A DNA stretch of 64,000 nucleotides from Siphonodentalium dalli (GCA_032622095.1 CP136068.1:135291989-135355988), one strand, 5' to 3'; positions 12,065 to 24,339 are shown, counted from the first letter of the stretch. Notes: generated from the letters alone by a model not told the origin. Made by a program: numbers and translations.

Positions 12065-12674
12065 TTTATTTCTTTTGAACTAAGGTTACGATAAGATTTA
12101 TTTTTCCAGGTTTGATTTGCGATATGCCTAATCATATTTTTTTCTCGTCCTGGTTGTACCCGAGTGTCGCATTATGCCAGATAACCTGTCTCTCCCCCAA
12201 ATATGAGTGAATGTGAATAACCGATGTACATAGAACTGATCAACTTACTATATAACTCGTCTTACTTTCCCAAAATACGCATGTAGCTTTGGTGGTAGTG
12301 GTAAGATGTTCTCTTTTTAACATGTACAAGACCTACCGGAAGTTATAAACCATTCAAAAAGGGGGTCACCAAATGTGGGTACCCCTACTCCGGCGTTTCG
12401 TATGTGAGATTAAACAGTCATAATGATGTCGGTCCAATTGGGATGTTCACTTCTATGATTGGTCTTACTAAAATAATAAATGTGCGATTCAACTTCCGTC
12501 ATGGAAAAATCATATGACCTGATAACGATCGTCTGTCGCATTATGCCCCGCGTCGCATTATGCCCCACATTACCCTACTCACTGTGAGTCTATACTTACT
12601 AACACTAATCCAATGTAATAATTATTTAATAGGAACATATAAATGAAATATAAACTTATATTACAGTATAAACA
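12065..12674. other. Residual MULE-element interior, no coding sequence
   Basis: Contains three copies of GTCGCATTATGCC (12166, 12535, 12552); a fourth lies at 9368 near the transposase remnant. The placement supports this being the part of the MULE element right of the pearl insertion. No open frame of interest. Confidence 0.5.
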
Positions 12675-12800
12675 GTATTGAATAAGGTCCCAATCGTCTT
12701 GACTCAAGGTCCCAATCATCCGAGGTCCCAATCGTCCAAGGTCCCAATCGTCCAAGGTCCCAATCGTCCAAGGTCCCAATCGTCCAAGGTCCCAATCGTC
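12675..12800 (-). repeat. Right terminal tandem repeat of the MULE-type element
   Basis: Six to seven units of the complement CAAGGTCCCAATCGTC, with two slightly diverged inner units, ending at 12800. Inverted relative to 8427-8500. Confidence 0.8.
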
Positions 12801-12815
12801 TGGATACCCTTTAAA

Positions 12816-13225
12816 CAGGTCAGGGAGAACCCAAAATCGATGTACTAAACCTCGATTTGCGTGAAAAACCTCGATCGAGGTTCTTCGAGACCATGTGATC
12901 ACTGGTCAAAACATACACCCATGATATAAGGGGAAACACTCTAAACCAAATATGATACTAATGGAAGTAATATAGTGTATTAGTGATATAGTGTGGAGTA
13001 TTTCATCTTACACCTATGGGAGGCCAAATTCACATTTAATAATTAATTGTGCTTAAGCGCAATCAAGCACAATTAATTATTAAATGTGAATTTGGCCTCC
13101 CATAGGTATAAGATGAAATACTCCACACTATATCACCAGTGGTGACATGGTCTCGAAGAACCTCGATCGAGGTTTTTTACACAAATCGAGGTTTAGTACA
13201 TCGATTTTGGGTTCTCCCTGACCTG
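12816..13225. mobile_element. Foldback element, copy B, 5-bp target duplication
   Basis: A 410-bp palindrome homologous to 6341-6768, with the same CAGGTCAGGG termini. It is flanked by TTAAA on both sides (12811-12815 and 13226-13230), so the insertion is independent of copy A. Confidence 0.85.
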
Positions 13226-13230
13226 TTAAA

Positions 13231-13800
13231 AGAGACTTCGCTCTGTAAGGTAGCTCCAAGGTCACTGGTGCAATTGAGCCCTCAATGCTTATTCCACTTT
13301 AGTGCTGTACACTGTTGCCAGAGTGTGTGACGTCAGATGGTGCTGTAAAAATAACAGTTCCATACAGTGAATGAAGCTGAGCTTCCTTATAGTGAAATGT
13401 TTGTATTACTGATGAACCGGAGTACTTCCACAAGAGTGTTTGGGTTGGTTTGGTATTAACCCACAAGTGTCTGAAGGTCCGTTAATGAGTTTGTAGAATT
13501 GTTTAAAATTGGGAGTGGGAAAATTCTGATCTGTGCTGACTGGTCAGAGACAACTCGCCCCGACTTGTCCCATGTGGATGCTGATATGAATTTATTTTTT
13601 TTCCCCTTTATTTTATTGGGGATTTGGGTTGGACCCAGGAGGATTTTAATAAAGGGTGAGATCCCTTTCTTACAACCCAATTAGGAAATCTGCGACCGAT
13701 CTCATGATGACAATGTTACATATTATGTTTGTACACGTAATTGATTACTTTTTGTTCATATAACTGCTTGCTGTCATTTACTGACAATTATGAATATGAG
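13231..13800. other. Unrecognised non-coding stretch
   Basis: Nothing identifiable. The two overlapping 60-75 codon frames near 13460-13680 on opposite strands have no family resemblance. Confidence 0.45.
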
Positions 13801-14520
13801 CTGGTCCAAGTGCTACCATGGCCGAGTAACTTTATAACCCTGTGGTGACTCCAGTAGCATTCTTTAATGTGCACACTCCGAGGGGTGTACACCGATCAGC
13901 CATTAATGTTCGCACCTGATCAGACCGCGTACTGTACCCACAACATACGTGGACAAATGTTCTGGATCTGGATGAATACGTCCAAGTAACCAATTTGGTA
14001 TGATAGGACGGGCGGTGTGCGATGTTAACCCTTTACCCAACAAAACGGCCAAAACCGGCCAAATAAAGCTTCAACAGCCTAAAATATCTTCGGTCTGTCT
14101 CAATAGAACCATACAAATATGGATATCATTGGAACCAGCTCCTTGACCACATTGTGATAGTTACAGTTATGTCCTGTGCCAATGCATTCTCTTATATATG
14201 CGAGTCGACCATAGGTCGCCTCGCATATATAAGAGAATACATTGGCCTAAAAAAAATCTTTTTACCATTTTTTCTTACATTCTTTAACAATTTTATAATT
14301 TTTAATGTGTTAAGCCAATGCATTCTCTTATATATGCGAGGCGACCTATGGTCGACTCACATATATAAGAGAATGCATTGGCACAGGGTCGTTCTGTTGG
14401 GTAAAGGGTTTATGCGCGGCGCCAGCAGCTGCTGCAGATGTTGTAATGGGGGAAGTCGGCATTTTTGTATTCAGATCTTTATTCAGGTATCTCGAATGAG
14501 ACTTTTCAGCCTGACAAACT
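13801..14520 (-). mobile_element. tRNA-like SINE, - orientation, split by a TTAA MITE
   Basis: Bases 13801-13960 and 14440-14511 are the reverse complement of parts of 21716-22000. Shared words include CTGTGGTGACTCCAGTAGC, TTTATAACCCTGTGG and, at the head, TCTCGAATGAGACTTTTCAG. The TTAA MITE at 14025-14412 interrupts it. This copy holds about 100 bp more body sequence than the copy at 21.7 kb. Confidence 0.55.
14025..14412. mobile_element. TTAA-flanked double-hairpin MITE
   Basis: TTAACCCTTTACCCAACA on the left and TGTTGGGTAAAGGGTTTA on the right (right TTAA mutated to TTTA). Palindromes lie at about 14177-14246 and 14314-14384; the second is the reverse complement of the first. Inserted in the SINE body. 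Confidence 0.85.
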
Positions 14521-14571
14521 TGGTATCTGACAGAGTTCTGTTTTTTGCGGGGAAATTTGGGCTAGGCTGTT

Positions 14572-17500
14572 GGGGGAAGAGACCCTGAAAGGTACCCACC
14601 GCCCCTTTAACAGAAACCCTATGTATATGTTCATTGTATCCAACAAAATAATTTACTCTGAGAATAAATATCAATATACAATATGTACAAGATGAAAAAA
14701 AAGATTGTGCCGAAATACCGGACCATGGTTCGGTTCGGTGTGCGAAAATTTTGAAATCTGAACAAGAAAATCGCAAAATCCTAGCATCTAGACTAGCCTC
14801 CAGCATTCATAGAGTTGGAAATTTCAAACCTGACACCCCGACTTAGTTGAAAAATTTCCAACTGATGTCAATTCCAGTGACAATTTTGACCAAATGTAGG
14901 ACAACATTGTTTTCTTAAATTAACTAGAAGTTTTTGACTGGCCATGGGGAGGGACCAGGACACAAGCTTTCAAAGTGTTGGAAATTTCCAACCTGACACC
15001 CCCTAAGGTTGGAAAATGTCTAACTGATGGCCATTTCAGTCAAAAAAAATTACCAAAAGAAGGAAAATATGCAAATATCGGTCCAAGAACAATAAATTCC
15101 CTCAATAAATTGTTTGAAAATCAAACTACAAGAACATTTTCAACCTATTGTTTGTGTGAAATTTCCAACTAATGTTGTGTCAGGTATGAAATTTCCAACT
15201 GTTGAAAATTTTGACCAAAGTCTCACCCCCCCCCCCCCCCCCCCCCCCCCCCTCATCCGATCATCACCAATCTGTATATGGATCTTACAGGTGATTTCTA
15301 GATGGGAGCCATTAATTTTTTTCTGAAAAGTCATTGAAAAATTTGGCTGCTATCATCCATCTTGGATTTGCGTGACTAAATCCTTTGGCACACCCTACAG
15401 ACCACAACCCTCGTCCGATCATCACCAAACTTTATAATGATCTTCAGGGTGACATATCGATGGGAGCCACTGATTGCTCCTGAAATTCGTTGAAAAAACA
15501 TGGCTACCAGTGGCCATATTGGATTTTTTACTCTTTGTACATGTATGTCTAAATCCTTCGACACACCCTACAGGCCACATTGCTCATCCAATCTCACCAA
15601 AGTCCATATGGATCTTCGAGGTGATGGGAGCCATCAATTATTTCCAAAATTCATTGTAACATCGTTGCCAATGGTGGATATTACAATGTACTCTTTGCAA
15701 GACAAAACCACATCCCTCATCCGATGTCACCAAAACTTTACGTGGACCATCTGGGTGTCCTCTAAATAAAATGGGAGCCATAGATTAATTATGAAATTCA
15801 TTAAAAAACATGGCCATCAGCCAGGGTTTCCGCCAGAGGGGAATTAATGAGTCCGTATTGGGGAACACATAACGCGACGGGACGACCATGGTTCGTCCCG
15901 TCGGGTGAATTTTTTTTTATTTGACACTGAAAAGAAGCCATTTCCTTGCACCTGAGTCTCCCACAAAGCAATCCAAAGCTACGTATAGTATGCAAGTCGA
16001 TCATTTCCGTGGGTGCATTAATTCTGTTGATGGTAATCAAATAGTTAGTCATTTAATTACGTACTTAAGACTGCCGTCTGATTGAAGACTATATAAATGA
16101 ACGAGCTATGAGTTTAATACAGTGTTTACATATTTATAACTTACAATAAGATTCCAACAGGTATATATAATGAATCTAAACACTAAAAAGCATCTACGCA
16201 TTGACCAATAATACCTAGCAAGGAGAATTGAATAAAGTATTTCTTAGAATTTCAAGTAGCGTCAGTGAAAATGAAACTGACAGGATTATATGTTCTGTCA
16301 ATCGTAAAACTATTTGTGCGCGGTGACGTCATACTGCAGGGTTTGTCGGCAGGAGATATTTATAGCGGCGAAATACGAATTGTAGCGAAATCTTTCACCC
16401 GGAACGCGTAGCTTGTTCAATAGTCTGTATTAGTCCAACAACTGATGACCGCAGCTATAGAACATAGTTTTAGCCAACGTGTTATAAAATATTATTGAGT
16501 TTTTGGCGGGAAATGTGAACATGTGCGTCGTTGATTATTGTGCTTGGGGACCCAGGCGGGACAACGAAACTATTATTGACCTTACTTTGACTTTATCTCC
16601 ATATTGGGGGGTGGGGGATATGTGTTCGTGTTTATCCTCCATGCATGTAATATGGCTCAAATGAATGGTGTTCTCATGCTCTATGAATTCCCGCTATAAA
16701 GACTGATTTGGGACAGGTTCCGTATTATTGTGAAATAAATCACTTTGGGATTTTGTTAAGTATGCATGGGCAATATACGCTAGCAACCTCAAAGGTTTTT
16801 TGAAAAATCAATGGAGTCTGGGAATATTTGGTCTTGTTGTTGTCTATAGGTCGACAGAAGCACCCAAAAAAATAAAACAAAAAAATTTGACAGAAGTTTG
16901 TTTTTTTCAAAATTTTTGAAGTTCTGACAAAGGTATTTTTTGTCTGTAAAACAATCTTAAGTGTCAAAAATTTCCAAAGGATCTGAAAAAAACATTGTAA
17001 TTTTTATGGCATATTCAAATGAGTGCCTATATAAAGGGTTATATTACCTTTTATTGCTCAATGAGCATAGAATTATTTTTTTTCAAAATTTTCGAAGTTC
17101 GGGCATATGGTATTTTTTGTCAGTAAAAACAATCCCAAGTGTCAAAATTTCAAATGGATCTTGAAAAGACATTGTTGTTTTTATGGCATATTCAAATGAT
17201 AGTCTGCATAAAGGGTTATATCTCCTTTTAATGCTCAATGAGCACAGAATTTTATTTTTTTCAAATTTTCGAAGATCGGTCATATGGTATTTTTTGTCTG
17301 TAAAACAATCAAAGTGTCAAAAATTTCAAATGGATCTTGAGAAAACATTGCTGTTTTCAAGGCATATTCAAATGAGAGGCAAAAATAATTGGTTATTTCA
17401 CCTTTTAATGTAAAATGAGCTTCAGATTCCCTTCCCTGCAGTGCTCCAACAACTTGTATGTACTGTATATATTGCCTGATCTCCAGAATATTTGATATGG

Positions 17501-17712
17501 GTTATACTACTCAATAAGAAAAATAGACTCATCTTCTGGCATGCCCAACATGTATACATTATGATGTACAGTCTGTAAATGTATACATGTTGGGCATGCC
17601 AGAGTAACAGTGTTCACCGTGTTAGTTAGAATCCTTAATTAGACCTCTGCAACTTAAAATATTAATTCTATGATATGTTCCATCAACATGGCTATAACAA
17701 ATTCTAGGCTTT
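14572..17712 (+). repeat. 3.14-kb tandem segmental duplication, copy 1
   Basis: The interval from GGGGGAAGAGACCCTGAAAG to about CATGGCTATAACAAATTC is repeated immediately downstream with only scattered substitutions and homopolymer-length changes. Contents include a poly-C tract (15226-15252), units of the dispersed CCATCTTGGATT repeat, the left end of a hAT-like element (15822) and three ~177-bp tandem units (16900-17410). The copies join within CTAGGCT(T)TTGGGGG, a short homology. Confidence 0.9.
16900..17410 (+). repeat. Three ~177-bp direct repeats
   Basis: Each unit includes ATTTTTTGTC(A/T)GTAAAACA, TTTTATGGCATATTCAAATG and a hairpin TGCTCAATGAGCA. The block recurs in copy 2 at about 20057-20530. 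Confidence 0.75.
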
Positions 17713-20700
17713 GGGGGAAGAGACCCTGAAAGGTACCCACCGCCCCTTTAACAGAAACCCTATGTATATGTTCATTGTATCCAACAAAATAATTTACTCT
17801 GAGAATAAATATCAATATACAATATGTACAAGATGAAAAAAAAGATTGTGCCGAAATACCGGACCATGGTTCGGTTCGGTGTGCGAAAATTTTGAAATCT
17901 GAACAAGAAAATCGCAAAATCCTAGCATCTAGACTAGCCTCCAGCATTCATAGAGTTGGAAATTTCAAACCTGACACCCCGACTTAGGTTGAAAAATTTC
18001 CAACTGATGTCAATTCCAGTGACAATTTTGACCAAATGTAGGACAACATTGTTTTCTTAAATTAACTAGAAGTTTTTGACTGGCCATGGGGAGGGACCAG
18101 GACACAAGCTTTCAAAGTGTTGGAAATTTCCAACCTGACACCCCCTAAGGTTGGAAAATGTCTAACTGATGGCCATTTCAGTCAAAAAAAAATTACCAAA
18201 AGAAGGAAAATATGCAAATATCGGTCCAAGAACAATAAATTCCCTCAATAAATTGTTTGAAAATCAAACTACAAGAACATTTTCAACCTATTGTTTGTGT
18301 GAAATTTCCAACTAATGTTGTGTCAGGTATGAAATTTCCAACTGTTGAAAATTTTTGACCAAAGTCTCACCCCCCCCCAAACCCCCCCCCCCCCCCCCCC
18401 CCCCCCCCTCATCCGATCATCACCAATCTGTATATGGATCTTACAGGTGATTTCTAGATGGGAGCCATTAATTTTTTTCTGAAAAGTCATTGAAAAATTT
18501 GGCTGCTATCATCCATCTTGGATTTGCGTGACTAAATCCTTTGGCACACCCTACAGACCACAACCCTCGTCCGATCATCACCAAACTTTATAATGATCTT
18601 CAGGGTGACATATCGATGGGAGCCACTGATTGCTCCTGAAATTCGTTGAAAAAACATGGCTACCAGTGGCCATATTGGATTTTTTACTCTTTGTACATGT
18701 ATGTCTAAATCCTTCGACACACCCTACAGGCCACATTGCTCATCCAATCTCACCAAAGTCCATATGGATCTTCGAGGTGATGGGAGCCATCAATTATTTC
18801 CAAAATTCATTGTAACATCGTTGCCAATGGTGGATATTACAATGTACTCTTTGCAAGACAAAACCACATCCCTCATCCGATGTCACCAAAACTTTACGTG
18901 GACCATCTGGGTGTCCTCTAAATAAAATGGGAGCCATAGATTAATTATGAAATTCATTAAAAAACATGGCCATCAGCCAGGGTTTCCGCCAGAGGGGAAT
19001 TAATGAGTCCGTATTGGGGAACACATAACGCGACGGGACGACCATGGTTCGTCCCGTCGGGTGAATTTTTTTTTATTTGACACTGAAAAGAAGCCATTTC
19101 CTTGCACCTGAGTCTCCCACAAAGCAATCCAAAGCTACGTATAGTATGCAAGTCGATCATTTCCGTGGGTGCATTAATTCTGTTGATGGTATCCAAATAG
19201 TTAGTCATTTAATTACGTACGTAAGACTGCCGTCTGATTGAAGACTATATAAATGAACGAGCTATGAGTTTAATACAGTGTTTACATATTTATAACTTAC
19301 AATAAGATTCCAACAGGTATATATAATGAATCTAAACACTAAAAAGCATCTACGCATTGACCAATAATACCTAGCAAGGAGAATTGAATAAAGTATTTCT
19401 TAGAATTTCAAGTAGCGTCAGTGAAAATGAAACTGACAGGATTATATGTTCTGTCAATCGTAAAACTATTTGTGCGCGGTGACGTCATACTGCAGGGTTT
19501 GTCGGCAGGAGATATTTATAGCGGCGAAATACGAATTGTAGCGAAATCTTTCACCCGGAACGCGTAGCTTGTTCAATAGTCTGTATTAGTCCAACAACTG
19601 ATGACCGCAGCTATAGAACATAGTTTTAGCCAACGTGTTATAAAATATTATTGAGTTTTTGGCGGGAAATGTGAACATGTGCGTCGTTGATTATTGTGCT
19701 TGGGGACCCAGGCGGGACAACGAAACTATTATTGACCTTACTTTGACTTTATCTCCATATTGGGGGGTGGGGGATATGTGTTCGTGTTTATCCTCCATGC
19801 ATGTAATATGGCTCAAATGAATGGTGTTCTCATGCTCTATGAATTCCCGCTATAAAGACTGATTTGGGACAGGTTCCGTATTATTGTGAAATAAATCACT
19901 TTGGGATTTTGTTAAGTATGCATGGCAATATACGCTAGCAACCTCAAAGGTTTTTTGAAAAATCAATGGAGTCTGGGAATATTTGGTCTTGTTGTTGTCT
20001 ATAGGTCGACAGAAGCACCCAAAAAAATAAAACAAAAAAATTTGACAGAAGTTTGTTTTTTTCAAAATTTTTGAAGTTCTGACAAAGGTATTTTTTGTCT
20101 GTAAAACAATCTTAAGTGTCAAAATTTCCAAAGGATCTGAAAAAACATTGTAATTTTTATGGCATATTCAAATGAGTGCCTATATAAAGGGTTATATTAC
20201 CTTTTATTGCTCAATGAGCATAGAATTATTTTTTTTCAAAATTTTCGAAGTTCGGGCATATGGTATTTTTTGTCAGTAAAACAATCCCAAGTGTCAAAAT
20301 TTCAAATGGATCTTGAAAAGACATTGTTGTTTTTATGGCATATTCAAATGATAGTCTGCATAAAGGGTTATATCTCCTTTTAATGCTCAATGAGCACAGA
20401 ATTTTATTTTTTTCAAATTTTCGAAGATCGGTCATATGGTATTTTTTGTCTGTAAAACAATCAAAGTGTCAAAATTTCAAATTGATCTTGAGAAAACATT
20501 GCTGTTTTCAAGGCATATTCAAATGAGAGGCAAAATAATTGGTTATTTCACCTTTTAATGTAAAATGAGCTTCAGATTCCCTTCCCTGCAGTGCTCCAAC
20601 AACTTGTATGTACTGTATATATTGCCTGATCTCCAGAATATTTGATATGGGTTATACTACTCAATAAGAAAAATAGACTCATCTTCTGGCATGCCCAACA

Positions 20701-20850
20701 TGTATACATTATGATGTACAGTCTGTAAATGTATACATGTTGGGCATGCCAGAGTAACAGTGTTCACCGTGTTAGTTAGAATCCTTAATTAGACCTCTGC
20801 AACTTAAAATATTAATTCTAAGATATGTTCCATCAACTGTTCAACATGGC
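17713..20850 (+). repeat. 3.14-kb tandem segmental duplication, copy 2
   Basis: Same content as 14572-17712. Differences are mainly in the C-run (here interrupted by AA near 18379), an ATC insertion pattern near 19190 and single-base slips. Copy 2 continues rightward into sequence that copy 1 lacks, so the duplicated unit ends near 20850. Confidence 0.9.
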
Positions 20851-21715
20851 TATAACAAATTCATATCAGGGTCGACAGCTATTTTAATGGTCAACCAGAA
20901 GTGAGAAACAAATATAAATGTATTTTGTTTGACCTAATGCATATATATATGTATGTGGAGAATAATTGGCAAAATAGTCGACAAGGACCATAACTCCAGT
21001 AACGAAATAGGGCATAATCAAAGTTGACATGTGCTGACATACCTATATCATGCCAATAATCTCTAGTTCCCTGGCTAACTGCCCATAGAGATCACATTCC
21101 ACCAGTGGAAAACCTTGAAACATTTTGAAGTTTTGACAGGGAACCTTATCAAGACGAATACATAATGCAGGGAATATATTTCTTGATTAGTATCCATTCC
21201 TAGTGATGTACTTCACTGTATGTAGAAAGTCCCAACTCGAAATTTCTCCTGGGTAATTAATTTGATGTTTAGAGAAAAGCATGCAATTTAGTGAATTTAC
21301 AGAGAAGTACATTATTAAGGAACAATTAACAACTAAGAAATATATTCTACACGTTATTTTCGACTTTATAAGTTTTCCTGTCAAAACATCAAAAAGTTCC
21401 CAGGTTTTGTACTGGTGGAATATGATCCCTTCGGGCGTTAGCCAGAGTAGAGATTCATGCATGATCAACCTCCCCCTAGAATCCGGCTTTAAAAAAGACA
21501 TTGGATCCAAGATCCGGTTTAAGGAATATGGGACTATTTTGGAGTAGAAAAAAAATGTTGTAGGAAGTATTTTTGAGCCACTGAAGAGGGTATTTTTCTC
21601 AATACTGTCAGCCACAGAGCACACATTAGTCGATTTATGTGCAATATGTATTTGAGGCAACAATCTTGTGTTTCAATTTTGTCTCACAATACCCTTAGTT
21701 TACGGAGTGAGTAGG

Positions 21716-22010
21716 GAAGTCGGTAGCCGAGAGGTAGCGTATTGGTCAGGCTGAAAAGTCTCATTCGAGATCACTGAATAAAGATCCGAATGCAAAATGC
21801 CGACTTCCCCCAATTACAACACTTGTCCAGGTATGTTGTCGTGGGTGCAGTACGCTGTCCGATTGGGTGCGGACATTAATGGCTGACCCGTGTACACACC
21901 TCGGTGTGTGCACATTAAAGAACGCTACTGGAGTCACCACAGGGTTATAAAGTTACTCGGCCGTGGTAGCACCTGGACCAGTGCGTCTACACTCTACAAC
22001 CAGAATTGGT
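21716..22010 (+). mobile_element. tRNA-like SINE
   Basis: The head has an A-box-like TAGCCGAGAGG (21724) and a B-box-like CATTCGAGATC (21762) at near-tRNA spacing. The body (GTGGGTGCAGTACGC, GTGTGCACATTAAAGAACGC, GAGTCACCACAGGG) is shared with the - strand copy at 13801-14520. It has no cloverleaf or CCA-compatible acceptor, so it is not a tRNA gene. It lies inside the hAT-like element. Confidence 0.55.
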
Positions 22011-22284
22011 TCCTGCACTGTAATATGTACAGACGTATTTGTCAAATTCTATATATGTTCCCAGTGTACCACTGCCCCATCTCATATTTGGTCATATCAT
22101 AATCTAGACATGTACATGTAGGTGAAGTTCCCATGACAGCTCGGGAATTCATGATTTACGTAACTTTGTTGAACCAAACTTTATTTTGCATACTCTCATG
22201 GGATTTCTCCCAGATAATCAGTTCCATTTTTATTGTGCCATCGACTCAATTAATCATGCAAAGTTGTGTTGGGACCAGTCCTCT

Positions 22285-22620
22285 GGCCACTATTTATATA
22301 CATTTATAAAATTGGGACAGAACCCCTGGCACCTATTTACCATATTTTATAAGTTGAACAGAACCTCTGGCCACTATTTACATCTTTTAAAAATTAACCA
22401 AATCTTTCGGGCATCTAATTACATAATTTGATACATGGATATAGCCTCCGCCCATTATTTACATCTTTTTAAATTTTGGACACATCTGGCCAATATTTAA
22501 ATATTTTTTAATTCGGAGATACTCACTATTTTACATATTTATAAATTTGGACATAGCCTCCGGCCACTATTTACACTTTTTTCATTTTGGACAGAGCCTC
22601 CAGCCACTATATAGTATATA
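22285..22620 (+). repeat. Degenerate ~60-bp tandem repeat
   Basis: About six imperfect units of (T/C)GGCCACTATTTACAT followed by TTTTATAAATTGGACAGA(A/G)CC. No coding content. Confidence 0.7.
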
Positions 22621-23555
22621 CAAAACTTCTCATATCGGGCTGGATGGTCAGCTCATCTGTGGCAGGCGCACTAACGGATGAATAAACAGACGAAGACCGT
22701 TCACCAAATTTTTCAGGGAATAAATAAAAAAATTAGGCCATATTGGCCATGTAGTACTAGTAATTGTTTGTAATAGTAATAATTCAAACACTTGACATCA
22801 GTCTGTCAGTCATGTTACAATGTACATGTACATCTTCCTGGGGTGGCGTTGTGTCATTGTGTCATTTCAGGAGGCTGGGGACTGGTGGGGATTGAAGAAG
22901 AGTGCAAACTTCTCCACCATTACTTAAATAAGTGACCATACTGTCTAAAAAAATAGTAAGCGGTCTATAAAGATCCCGTTTCTGCCACCTTTTTAACCAG
23001 CAATTTTTGTTTCCAAATAAACCTTTTTTTTCTCATAATATATTTTTTTAAAGGAAAGGATGAAAAATATAATAAGAAGATGTGTTATTTGTCTTGTGTA
23101 TGAACAATGAAAACATCAAATTCACTAAGCGACAGATGGCAATAACATTCAAATCAACCTACCCCATGATTGTAAACAGAAAGTAGCCATTTTGAAAATA
23201 CTGTGTACGAAAATTGGTGACAACAACAAACCACTATTACAGGGAGATGCTGATAAATATGGCCAAATGGAGTATAAGAATACTTACAATAGTAAGAATA
23301 ATAGTTCCTAGTAATATAAATTGTGAAAAAGGCAATGACTAATATAATAAATTGAGTTGTTAACTGAGAAAATTCTCCATAATTTGCATGTGTCCACATG
23401 AGGACCGGAAACGAGAACGCGGAAATGAGGTTGCTATATATGCATAATAATCAACACACGTAGAGAATCACATGTATTTTTCAGGAACTTCGCTTACTGG
23501 AACATCGAACTAAAAAACAAATGGTAATACAGCAATAAGATAAATGAGCAACATT
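22621..23555. other. Unrecognised non-coding stretch
   Basis: AT-rich, inside the hAT-like element. Nothing recognisable. Confidence 0.4.
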
Positions 23556-23559
23556 GAGT

Positions 23560-23775
23560 AGTTTCATCCACGAAAAATCCCGTGCATAAAAATATCCCCG
23601 ACTCAGCAATTGGGTGTTCTTTGATCCAATTATGTAATCGTACGATAGCACGGGGTCGTAATCGTACGATAGCACAGGGTCTTCGAGCGTGAATAGTTTC
23701 ATCCATGGAATCCCGTGCACAAAAATATCCGCACTCAACAATCCGGCATTCTTTGATGTTACCGCGACATGTATT
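23560..23775 (+). repeat. Two ~125-bp direct repeats
   Basis: TAGTTTCATCCA, AATCCCGTGCA and AAAAATATCC(C/G) recur at 23560-23630 and 23690-23760. A short doublet, GTAATCGTACGATAGCAC, lies between them. Confidence 0.65.
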
Positions 23776-24185
23776 ACGCTATATCTAATGTCGCTATTTG
23801 ACATGCTCTTTCTTATTGTTTTTTCGGGAGATGGACTGTGTCGATTTCATTTTGTCAATATTAATGAAAATAAGTGTAGATATATAGCCTGTTGACACAG
23901 ACAAGACTGAAAAAGTTTTTAAAAACATAATTTATTTGTGTATGAGGCTCATACTATGAGCGGGATTTCATGCAACGACCGACGGGGGGAATGGGTCCGT
24001 GAGACGGACCCACAGCCGGCCTAGCGGAAACCCTGCATCAGCAGCCATCTTTGATTTCAAATTTGAAGCTGCCGGCACTCTATGCAACCCGCTTTTAGAG
24101 AAACGTTTTGAAAATTTACAGGCATGATTGGGAATTTTAGCTCAACTTACTTTGTAAGTTTGAGCTATTGTCATGGGTTGGCGTC

Positions 24186-24334
24186 AAGCCTTGAAATAGT
24201 GTGCCTGTCATTTGCAGAATGAGGTCCACAGAAGGTGAATTTGGTGATGCTAACCCGCTATGAAGGGTAGCATCACTAAATTCACCCTCTGTGGACCTCA
24301 TTCTGCAAATGACAGACACACTATTTCAAGGCTT
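24186..24334. repeat. 'GAGGTCCCCAGAGGG' hairpin element, compact copy
   Basis: A 149-bp palindrome running from AAGCCTTGAAATAGTGTG to CACACTATTTCAAGGCTT. It is the simplest, single-hairpin form of a family seen throughout 24-64 kb. Confidence 0.85.
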
Positions 24335-24339
24335 GGTTG

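Larger units (their letters stand above)
8427..12800 (-). mobile_element. MULE-type DNA transposon with tandem-repeat termini, interrupted
   Basis: The left end (8427-8500) and right end (12675-12800) are inverted relative to each other. Both are built of a 16-bp unit, GACGATTGGGACCTTG: about three copies on the left and six or seven on the right, followed inward by GAGTCA(A/G)GACGATTG on both sides. A MULE transposase remnant lies just inside the left end. A pearl-like element (9656-12064) is inserted, leaving about 2.0 kb of original MULE. The flanks (AGAATGCCA left, TGGATACCC right) do not give a convincing target duplication. Confidence 0.65.
18978..24035. mobile_element. hAT-like element with CAGGGTTTCCGC termini
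   Basis: The left end is CAGGGTTTCCGCCAG and the right end is the complement of CAGGGTTTCCGCTAG. Immediately outside both ends is CATCAGC (7 of a possible 8-bp hAT duplication), inside a dispersed repeat that reads continuously once the element is removed. An orphan second left end at 15822 results from the tandem duplication. No hAT transposase is seen; the interior holds a SINE and minisatellite. The superfamily call is inference from the termini. Confidence 0.55.

Noticed and set aside
14483-14806. 107-codon frame also present at 17654
   Set aside because: It recurs only because of the tandem duplication and shows no domain.
16322-16333. TGACGTCA (CRE-like) site as a promoter
   Set aside because: A lone palindromic octamer inside a duplicated mobile element with no gene downstream.
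21187-21663. 158-codon - strand frame
   Set aside because: No recognisable domain, AT-driven composition, and it lies inside a mobile element.
21724-21790. Possible tRNA gene
   Set aside because: A- and B-box-like words are present but no cloverleaf can be drawn and a diverged second copy exists; called as a SINE.
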